A stretch of 64,000 nucleotides of DNA from an uncultured Latescibacterota bacterium (GTDB lineage Bacteria; Latescibacterota; UBA2968; UBA8231). Each line of letters starts with the position of its first letter. The first letter of the stretch is position 1. Location of the stretch: positions 4,552,599-4,616,598 of the forward strand of contig OX638377.1 in assembly GCA_951813615.1 (NCBI GenBank). Direction: 5' to 3'. The notes below the pieces were generated by a model. The model was given only the letters and a program-made list of their open reading frames with translations. It was not told the origin of the DNA and did not search any database. Positions 57,686 through 64,000 of this stretch are shown here, in pieces. The translations under genes were made by a program, and so were the position numbers.

Positions 57686-58597
57686 TCAACGCGCATACCC
57701 ATCCGGATTGTCCCGCCGCCAATTGGGCTGGTAGCCTTCCTCGGCGTCAAACCCGTACGACGGCCCGATTTGATTTTCGGTCTGCCAAGGCCAAGCCTGA
57801 CCGCCGATGATGCGGAACTGGTCGCCCTTGCCGCAGAGCCAATAGAACATGTGCGCGTAGTAGCGCGCCGTGCCGTGCCCGCCGTAATACGCGCTCTGGA
57901 AATCAAAGTCCTCCTCGACGATCCAATCGCGCTGGGGAGGTGCCGTGCGCCAGTAATTGTACTTGAGCATCCGGCGCAGACCCTTGGCGGTGGATTTGCC
58001 GCGGCGGTGCATGATGCTCTGATGGTGGATTCCAATGGTGCCGGCCGGGCCGTCGCAAAACACGCCCCCTTCTTCCCTGTCGCGGCGACCAGGTTGGATG
58101 TGCGAGCCAGGCACCAGCTCGGTCGGCCCCAACTCCACCGGCGTGTCCTGCGGAAAGTAGAAGACTTCCAAAAAGCGCAGCTCTGGGCCATAGATGTGGT
58201 CGGCGTCTTGGTGCCAGCCCTGGGCTTCCTCTGGGCATTCGACCCGGTGGTGGCTGGCCAAGATCGGCAGGCCGACGTTGGATCCTAAAAGCGAGCGCAT
58301 GGCACCGGCTAACTGGGGATTGAGCAGGACGTGCTCGATGAACCAGTCCTCCAAGAAGATGGAGGTCGGCTCGTGGGTAAAGCGGATGCGGTCGAGGTCG
58401 GCCTCGGTCAGGCCGTCGGGGATGTAGCTCGGGTTGGCTGGAATATCGCCGTCGAGCCAAGCACAGGTGCGCTGATTGATCTCGTCGGACACAACGCCTT
58501 TGAGCAAGAGATGGCCCTCGCGGCAGAATTCGAGGACCTCGGAGTCGGTGAGCGTCGGCTCGCAGTCAAAGGTGCGTTGGCATGGGTCGTGTTGCAT
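57686..58597 (-). CDS. Phytanoyl-CoA dioxygenase (PhyH) family protein
   Basis: A 303-residue Fe(II)/2-oxoglutarate dioxygenase. Iron ligands: H-x-D in GWHQDADHIYGPE and the distal His in GTIGIHHQSIMHRR; the co-substrate Arg follows in KGLRRMLKYNYWRT. The WHQDADH stretch and the aromatic C-terminal part (WLCGKGDQFRIIGGQAWPWQ) mark a subgroup different from the proteins at 51967 and 61756. Substrate unknown. It diverges from the malate synthase gene; the 176 bases between hold a CATCCTGTC-type short tandem repeat at about 58667-58710. Confidence 0.92.
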   Translation of the reverse strand: MQHDPCQRTFDCEPTLTDSEVLEFCREGHLLLKGVVSDEINQRTCAWLDGDIPANPSYIPDGLTEADLDRIRFTHEPTSIFLEDWFIEHVLLNPQLAGAMRSLLGSNVGLPILASHHRVECPEEAQGWHQDADHIYGPELRFLEVFYFPQDTPVELGPTELVPGSHIQPGRRDREEGGVFCDGPAGTIGIHHQSIMHRRGKSTAKGLRRMLKYNYWRTAPPQRDWIVEEDFDFQSAYYGGHGTARYYAHMFYWLCGKGDQFRIIGGQAWPWQTENQIGPSYGFDAEEGYQPNWRRDNPDGYAR

Positions 58598-58773
58598 GGT
58601 TTCCTCCTCGGTAGTGGTGCGGCCTGTTCCTACAGGGTCGCTAGCGCCTACAAGCTACCCAAATCCCATCCATCCTGTCCATCCTGTTCCCCGTCCCCCA
58701 TCCTGCCCATCTTAGGTTGCACGCGCCGCAAGATAGTTATACTCTTGCTCGGCAAAATTAAACGGAGCACATC

Positions 58774-60963
58774 ATGGCAGAATCAGCAAGAAGAATAGTC
58801 AGCGGCGGATTGCACATCGACCAGCGGCTCTACGCCCTCGTCACCGAGCAGATTGCGCCTGGGACGGACGTGGATGTCGATCACTTCTGGACGGCACTGA
58901 AAAAGATCGTCGAGGACTTGGGGCCAAAGAATCAACAGCTACTTCAGCGCCGCGACGCCTTGCAGGCCCAGATCGACGCCTATCACCAACAGCGGCGCGG
59001 TCAGCCGTTAGATCCCACAGAGTACCGGGCCTTTCTCGAAGAGATCGGCTACTTGCTGCCCACGGGCGACGCGCAGCGAATCCGCACGGAAAACACCGAT
59101 CCAGAAATCGCCTCCCTAGCCGGCCCCCAGCTAGTCGTCCCGGTTGACAATGCGCGCTACGCGCTCAACGCGGCGAATGCGCGCTGGGGCAGCTTGTACG
59201 ACGCCCTGTACGGCACGGATGTAATTGAAGGGCGCGTCCCAACGGGTGAGTACGACGCCGAGCGCGGTGGCCAAGTCATCGCGCACAGCGAGGCGTTTCT
59301 CGACGCGGTCGTGGGTCTCCAGCAGGGTGCGTACCGGGAGGTAGAGGAATTTTTCCTGCGCGAGGACGCCAGCGGACAAACCCTGTGCGCCCGCCTCACA
59401 AGCGGCGATGAGGTCGGCCTCAAAGACGCCAAGCAATTCGTCGGCTATGGATGCGAAGGAGAGCGGCTGAGCAGCGTCTTGCTCTGCCACAACGGGTTGC
59501 ACGTCGAAATCCAAATCGACCGCACCCATCCCATTGGGCGCACCCATCGTGCTGGCGTCAAAGACGTACTCTTAGAAGCGGCCATTACCACCATCCAAGA
59601 CTGCGAGGATTCCGTGGCCGCGGTCGATGCCGAGGACAAGACCCTCGTCTATGGCAACTGGAACGGCCTGATGCAGGGCACGCTGGAGGCGACCTTTGTC
59701 AAGGACGGGCAGCCCCTGACGCGCCGCCTGCGCGCCGACCGCACATTTACCACCCCCAACGGCCACACCTTGACGCTGCCCGGACGCAGCTTGTTGCTCG
59801 TGCGCCACGTCGGCATCCACATGTACACAGATGCGGTGACTACAGCCGACGGCGCAGAAATCCCCGAGGGCTTTCTCGACGCCATGGTCATCAGCTTAGC
59901 AGCGATCCACGACCTCAAGGGCCGCGGCCGCTACCGCAACAGCAAGACCGGCAGCGTCTATGTGGTCAAACCCAAACAGCACGGGCCAGACGAGGTAGCA
60001 GCAACCGTCGAGCTATTCACGCGAGTGGAAGAGGCGCTAGGGCTGAGCGAAAACACCCTGAAAATCGGCATCATGGACGAGGAGCGCCGCACCACGATCA
60101 ACCTCAGCGAGTGCATCCGCTGCGCCGCCGAGCGCGTCGTCTTCATCAACACCGGCTTTCTCGACCGCACCGGCGACGAGATCCACACCAGCATGGAACT
60201 AGGCCCTATGTTGCCCAAGATGGAAATCAAAGAGCAACCCTGGCTCAGTGCGTATGAAGACTGGAACGTCGATATCGGCATCGCCACCGGCTTAGTGGGA
60301 CGGGCGCAGATCGGCAAGGGGATGTGGACCATGCCCGAGCGGATGCGCGAGATGGTAGAGACCAAGATAGGCCACCCCCAAGCCGGGGCGACGACCGCTT
60401 GGGTCCCCTCGCCCACAGCGGCCACCCTGCACGCGCTGCACTACCACCAAGTCGATGTCTTCGAGCGCCTCAACCAGCTAGCCGGACGAGAGCGGGCATC
60501 CCTCGGCGCGATTCTCAGCCCCCCGGTGCTCGACCGCCAGCTCAGCCCCGAGGAGATTCAGCAAGAATTGGACAACAACGCCCAGGGAATTTTGGGCTAC
60601 GTGGTGCGCTGGGTTGGCCAGGGCATTGGCTGCTCCAAGGTGCCGGACATCAACCACATCGGCCTGATGGAAGACCGCGCCACCTTGCGAATCTCCAGCC
60701 AACACATCGCCAACTGGCTGCACCACGGAATTACCAGCGAGGAACAGGTGCGGGCGACCTTTGCGCGGATGGCGGCGGTGGTCGATGCGCAAAATAGCGG
60801 TGACCCAGCGTACTACCCCATGGCACCCGACCTCGACGCCAGCGTCGAATTCCAAGCGGCGCTGGACCTGGTATTCAACGGTCGCACCGAACCGAACGGA
60901 TATACGGAAAACGTGTTGCACAAGCGGCGGCGAGAAGTGAAAGCCGCCCGACAAACCACCTAG
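58774..60963 (+). CDS. glcB: Malate synthase G
   Basis: A 729-residue monomeric malate synthase of the G type (E. coli enzyme 723). It condenses glyoxylate and acetyl-CoA to malate in the cytoplasm. Visible landmarks: the PQLVVPVDNARYALNAANARWGSLYDALYG segment, ITTIQDCEDSVAAVDAEDK, the glyoxylate/Mg region GIMDEERRTTINLSECIRCAAERVVFINTGFLDRTGDEIHTSMELGPM, and the AYEDWNVDIGIATGLVGRAQIGKGMW stretch. No isocitrate lyase is in the window, so it may serve glycolate/glyoxylate use. It is followed at 25 bases by an SDR gene in a likely operon. A weak promoter (TTGCAC near 58717, TATACT near 58738) lies upstream. Confidence 0.95.
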   Translation: MAESARRIVSGGLHIDQRLYALVTEQIAPGTDVDVDHFWTALKKIVEDLGPKNQQLLQRRDALQAQIDAYHQQRRGQPLDPTEYRAFLEEIGYLLPTGDAQRIRTENTDPEIASLAGPQLVVPVDNARYALNAANARWGSLYDALYGTDVIEGRVPTGEYDAERGGQVIAHSEAFLDAVVGLQQGAYREVEEFFLREDASGQTLCARLTSGDEVGLKDAKQFVGYGCEGERLSSVLLCHNGLHVEIQIDRTHPIGRTHRAGVKDVLLEAAITTIQDCEDSVAAVDAEDKTLVYGNWNGLMQGTLEATFVKDGQPLTRRLRADRTFTTPNGHTLTLPGRSLLLVRHVGIHMYTDAVTTADGAEIPEGFLDAMVISLAAIHDLKGRGRYRNSKTGSVYVVKPKQHGPDEVAATVELFTRVEEALGLSENTLKIGIMDEERRTTINLSECIRCAAERVVFINTGFLDRTGDEIHTSMELGPMLPKMEIKEQPWLSAYEDWNVDIGIATGLVGRAQIGKGMWTMPERMREMVETKIGHPQAGATTAWVPSPTAATLHALHYHQVDVFERLNQLAGRERASLGAILSPPVLDRQLSPEEIQQELDNNAQGILGYVVRWVGQGIGCSKVPDINHIGLMEDRATLRISSQHIANWLHHGITSEEQVRATFARMAAVVDAQNSGDPAYYPMAPDLDASVEFQAALDLVFNGRTEPNGYTENVLHKRRREVKAARQTT

Positions 60964-60988
60964 AACCACCATTTTAAGGAGACGACAA

Positions 60989-61744
60989 ATGGAAGCACAT
61001 GCAAAAGTCGCCCTCGTCACGGGCGCTGGCAGCGGCATCGGCCGCCACAGTGCCTTGGCCTTGGCCGAGGCCGGCTATGGGGTTGCCCTAGCCGGACGGC
61101 GTCAAGACGCCTTAGAGGAAACGGCTGCGCTGGCGGGAACGGATGCCCGCATGTTGCCGGTGCCCACCGACGTCGGCGACCCCCAAGCCGTTGACGCGCT
61201 GTTCGCTCAAGTCGCCAAACACTTTGGCCGACTCGACGTGCTGTTCAACAACGCCGGGGCCGGAGCGCCAGCCGTGTTGTTGGAAGACCTCGAATACGAA
61301 CAGTGGCAGAAGGTCGTCGCCGTCAACCTGACGGGTAGCTTTCTCTGCACCCAAGCGGCCTTCCGCATTATGAAAGATCAAAACCCGCGCGGCGGGCGGA
61401 TCATCAACAACGGCTCGGTCTCAGCCGCGGCCCCGCGTCCCAACTCAGCCCCTTATACCGCCACCAAACACGCCATTACCGGACTCACCAAATCGACCTC
61501 GCTCGACGGGCGCAAATACGACATCGCCTGCGGCCAGATCGACATTGGCAATACGGCGACCGATATGACGCAGCGGATGAACGAAGGCGTCCCGCAGGCC
61601 GATGGCTCCAAGCTCGTCGAGCCGCGCTTTGACGTCGAACACGTGGCCCGCGCCATAGTGCAGATGGCCGAGTTGCCGCTGGACACCAATGTGCTGTTTA
61701 TGACGATCATGGCAACGAAAATGCCGTTTGTCGGGCGAGGTTAG
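60989..61744 (+). CDS. SDR-family oxidoreductase
   Basis: A 251-residue short-chain dehydrogenase. TGAGSGIGRH (11-20) binds NAD(P); R37-like AGRR after beta-2 suggests NADP(H); NNAGAG follows near residue 88; the catalytic Ser is in NGSVSAAAPRP and Y-x3-K in PYTATKHAITG. The ribosome site AAGGAGA precedes ATG 60989. Operon position between malate synthase and a PhyH dioxygenase suggests oxidation or reduction of a hydroxylated intermediate. Confidence 0.9.
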   Translation: MEAHAKVALVTGAGSGIGRHSALALAEAGYGVALAGRRQDALEETAALAGTDARMLPVPTDVGDPQAVDALFAQVAKHFGRLDVLFNNAGAGAPAVLLEDLEYEQWQKVVAVNLTGSFLCTQAAFRIMKDQNPRGGRIINNGSVSAAAPRPNSAPYTATKHAITGLTKSTSLDGRKYDIACGQIDIGNTATDMTQRMNEGVPQADGSKLVEPRFDVEHVARAIVQMAELPLDTNVLFMTIMATKMPFVGRG

Positions 61745-61755
61745 CAGCGACCACC

Positions 61756-62490
61756 ATGACCATCGACGACGCCAAGGCCCATATCGACGAATACGGGTAC
61801 GCCGTGCTCAAAGAGGCGTTGACGCCGGACCAGGCCAATGCCCTGCGCAATCGCTCGGCCGAGCTGATTGCCGCAGAAAGGGCGACCAGCGGGGAGCACG
61901 TCTACCTCGACGGCTGCGCACAGCGAGTGTGGAACCTAGTCAACAAGGGCCGCATTTACGAGGAAATGATCCAGCTCCCGCAGATACTCGCACTCCAGGA
62001 GTACCTGCTAGGCGACAACTGCATCTTGAGCAGCTTCACCGTCAATTTCATCGGCCCAGGTGCGCCAGCCGGCCGCCTGCACATCGACTTCCCGTTGGGC
62101 AGCTTTCCCCAGCCGCCGCCACCCATCCCCCTCTGCGCCAACACCATCTACGTACTCGACGACTTCTCGCCCGAAAACGGGGCCACGCATATCGTGCCGG
62201 GCAGCTACAAGCGCGGGTACGCCCCCGACCCGGAAAAAGAGTACGACGACGTCATCCAGCTAGACGTCCGCAAAGGCGATATCGTCGTCTTCCACGGTGC
62301 GACGTGGCACGGCAGCGGTGCCAATCACACCGAGCAGGATCGGATGATTCTATTGGGATTCTTCTGCCGCTCGTTTATGAAGCCGCAGCAAGACCAGTTC
62401 AAGCTAGCGCGCCCCGAAGTCGTCGCGCGGGCGACGCCGACCCTGAAGCGATTGATGGGCTTCGAATCGCAGTCGGGGATGCGGACCTAG
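61756..62490 (+). CDS. Phytanoyl-CoA dioxygenase (PhyH) family protein
   Basis: A 244-residue Fe(II)/2-oxoglutarate dioxygenase. Iron ligands: H-x-D in GRLHIDFPLG and the distal His in VFHGATWHGSGANHTEQDR, with the following Arg/Leu block MILLGFF for the co-substrate. The N-terminus AHIDEYGYAVLKEALTPDQANALRN is typical. It begins 11 bases after the SDR stop and is followed five bases later by the glycosidase-like gene, so all are in one operon. Confidence 0.9.
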   Translation: MTIDDAKAHIDEYGYAVLKEALTPDQANALRNRSAELIAAERATSGEHVYLDGCAQRVWNLVNKGRIYEEMIQLPQILALQEYLLGDNCILSSFTVNFIGPGAPAGRLHIDFPLGSFPQPPPPIPLCANTIYVLDDFSPENGATHIVPGSYKRGYAPDPEKEYDDVIQLDVRKGDIVVFHGATWHGSGANHTEQDRMILLGFFCRSFMKPQQDQFKLARPEVVARATPTLKRLMGFESQSGMRT

Positions 62491-62495
62491 GGCCA

Positions 62496-63881
62496 ATGAA
62501 CTCACTCGACCACCGCAAGCGCCTCTTCGTCGATATGGACGACGTCGAGCGCCAAGAAAACGTGACGCGAGTTTTCCACCAAGCGGAGAAGTACGGCACG
62601 CATCCCGTGCTCAAACAGGAAGCGCCGTGGGAACAACACAGCGGTATGACCGCAGCGGTGATTTTCGACGCCGAGGAACAAATTTTCAAGGCGTGGTACA
62701 TGGCCGGCCACTATGCGCCAGAGTGCGAACACGTGCAATGCCTCGCGCTGTCGCCGGACGGAATCCACTGGGAGCGTCCCTCCCTCGGGATTCACGAGGC
62801 CCTCGGCTCCAAGGACAACAACATCGTCATTCCCGCGACCCACCACGAAGGGCAGGATCACTGGGAAACCATGCTCAAGGACCCCCTCGACCCAGATCCC
62901 ACTCGCCGCTACAAGGCCATCGGCTGGTCGAGCTATGACTGGGACGGGCCGCGCTCGGGCATTTACAGCGCCACTTCGCCGGACGGGATCAATTGGTCGC
63001 ATTCACCGGACCCGATTTTCCGCTACCATCCACGGCCCGGCACCTGCGACTTGGGGCCGGTCGGAGATGCGCAGTCCATGATGGTGGATATTGAGCGTCG
63101 GCGCTACGTGGCTTTTTTGCGCGGCGTGCCCGAGCGGCTGATGAGCACCAGCGAGGACTTCGTCCACTGGTCGCCGCCGCGGCCTTTCTTGGCACCGCTC
63201 AACGAAGAAGAAGCTCTTTACAACAACACCGGCTTCAACTACGGCGTTCACTACTTGGGCATCCTGACCCACTTCGACAAACGCCCGCGCCAACAAACCC
63301 AAGTCCTGCGGCTTTTGTGCAGCCGCGACGGGAAGCGCTGGCATCGGGCACCGGGGGAGCCACTGGTGGGTTTGGGTGCGGTAGGCGAGTGGGACCGATT
63401 CCAGCTCATGCTCAGCGGCGCACCGCCCATTGCCGTGGGCGACAAGCTCTATATCTACTACCGAGGCACGGCACGGCGGCACGCCAAGATCCCACGCGAA
63501 TTCGACCCCCCGATTGCAGCCGATCAGGACCCGGGGACAATGGGCATTGGCTTGGCCATGCTGCGTCTCGACGGCTTCGCGTCAATCAACGCCAGTTTTG
63601 ACGGCGGACAGATAACGACCCGGCCCTTCGCGTTGGCCGGGGACGAATTGCGCGTCAACGCCAAGGCAGATTACGGGCAGCTAACCGTCGAATTGCTCGA
63701 CGAGGAAGGGAACCCCATTCCTGGTCACACCGCCCAAGACTGCGTCGCCATCGCCGAGGACGGGGTCGCCGTGCCCGTGCGCTGGCACGACGGCCGGGAT
63801 CTGCGCGCATTGCGAGAACAGCCGGTACGCCTGCGTCTCGCACTGCACAACGCCCGCCTGTACGCCTATTGGTGTTCGTAG
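62496..63881 (+). CDS. Glycoside-hydrolase-like beta-propeller protein
   Basis: A 461-residue protein of repeated blade-like motifs: KAWYMAGHYAPECEHVQCLALSPDGIHWERPS, then YKAIGWSSYDWDGPRSGIYSATSPDGINWSHS, RYVAFLRGVPERLMSTSEDFVHWSPP and YIYYRGTARRH. The SxDGxxW pattern is typical of five-bladed GH32/GH43/GH68-like propellers. A beta-sandwich tail follows. No signal peptide is seen, so it may act in the cytoplasm. ATG 62496 starts at the motif-bearing part; the same frame is open back to 61728, but that overlaps the dioxygenase gene and is not credible. Catalytic acids were not assigned. Confidence 0.7.
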   Translation: MNSLDHRKRLFVDMDDVERQENVTRVFHQAEKYGTHPVLKQEAPWEQHSGMTAAVIFDAEEQIFKAWYMAGHYAPECEHVQCLALSPDGIHWERPSLGIHEALGSKDNNIVIPATHHEGQDHWETMLKDPLDPDPTRRYKAIGWSSYDWDGPRSGIYSATSPDGINWSHSPDPIFRYHPRPGTCDLGPVGDAQSMMVDIERRRYVAFLRGVPERLMSTSEDFVHWSPPRPFLAPLNEEEALYNNTGFNYGVHYLGILTHFDKRPRQQTQVLRLLCSRDGKRWHRAPGEPLVGLGAVGEWDRFQLMLSGAPPIAVGDKLYIYYRGTARRHAKIPREFDPPIAADQDPGTMGIGLAMLRLDGFASINASFDGGQITTRPFALAGDELRVNAKADYGQLTVELLDEEGNPIPGHTAQDCVAIAEDGVAVPVRWHDGRDLRALREQPVRLRLALHNARLYAYWCS

Positions 63882-63942
63882 CTTTTAGGTCGTAATTTTT
63901 ACAATTCCACAAGACGCTGACATTTCAACGACAAGGAAAACT

Positions 63943-64000
63943 GTGTCCATTGACCAACTAAACCACTACCAGCGCAAGTTGACCTATGAAATGGATTCGT
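63943..64000 (+). CDS. Start of a truncated gene at the window edge
   Basis: GTG 63943, preceded by AAGGAAAA, opens a frame coding for V/M-S-I-D-Q-L-N-H-Y-Q-R-K-L-T-Y-E-M-D-S up to the end of the window. Too short to classify; a member of the preceding operon is likely. Confidence 0.45.
   Translation, partial: MSIDQLNHYQRKLTYEMDS

Noticed and set aside
61728..62495. N-terminal extension of the glycosidase-like reading frame
   Set aside because: It overlaps the whole PhyH dioxygenase gene in another frame, is rich in Arg/Pro/Ser as shadow frames are, and the propeller motifs begin after ATG 62496.

Overview
The window is a GC-rich chromosomal segment, with no rRNA or tRNA seen, from an uncultured Gram-negative bacterium. 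Several traits recall the Latescibacterota/Poribacteria (FCB-like, often sponge- or particle-associated) lineages: TonB-dependent receptors, secreted proteins carrying the NPFNPST motif with an FlgD-like domain and dockerin repeats, several phytanoyl-CoA dioxygenase (PhyH) family genes, Gfo/Idh/MocA and SDR oxidoreductases, and a long series of MacB/FtsX-type permeases. This assignment is inference from gene content only.

Layout. 0-9.8 kb: the end of an ABC exporter, a RelE/XRE toxin-antitoxin (TA) pair, a PPOX-family flavoprotein, a decayed PIN/RHH TA module, SDR, aldo/keto reductase, Gfo/Idh/MocA oxidoreductase, serine hydrolase, a lipoprotein alpha/beta hydrolase and an intact PIN/RHH TA module. 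Copies of the 3' end of the PPOX gene lie beside both PIN/RHH modules. 9.9-35 kb (all minus except an IS): a large efflux-type locus with one HlyD-like adaptor, two MacB-type ATPases, six full-length FtsX/MacB-like permeases and one permease remnant. It is interrupted by two tandemly duplicated secreted dockerin-ankyrin proteins, an intact IS5-family element and a 147-bp MITE-like insertion. 35.2-38.7 kb: a divergent NtrC-type response regulator and sensor kinase. A near-consensus sigma-54 promoter faces the efflux locus, and a 22-bp tandem repeat lies upstream as a candidate enhancer. A HigBA module is wedged between regulator and kinase. 38.8-42.8 kb: an accessory island with a MazF pair, a RelE/HTH pair, two tiny proteins with strong RNA hairpins, an XRE/ImmA pair and two orphan antitoxins. 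43-52.8 kb: two convergent TonB receptors, a methyltransferase, an amidohydrolase, an AzgA-like purine permease and a PhyH dioxygenase. 52.9-55 kb: aspS behind two tandem leader-peptide attenuators. 55-64 kb: an unknown protein with a PIN protein, a DIP1984-like protein, more PhyH dioxygenases, malate synthase G, an SDR and a beta-propeller glycosidase-like protein.

The most exciting observation is the aspS leader. A promoter is followed by two short ORFs with strong ribosome binding or a leaderless start. The first carries four consecutive Asn codons; the second carries Asn-Asn-Asp-Asp-Asn-Asn. Each is followed by an intrinsic terminator, and each has an upstream segment able to form a competing antiterminator, as in the trp/his/pheST attenuators. 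The AspRS has the His found at the position linked to non-discriminating AspRS, so Asn codons in the leader make sense if this enzyme also charges tRNA-Asn. Second in interest is the repeated association of TA modules with short duplications of neighbouring host-gene sequence.
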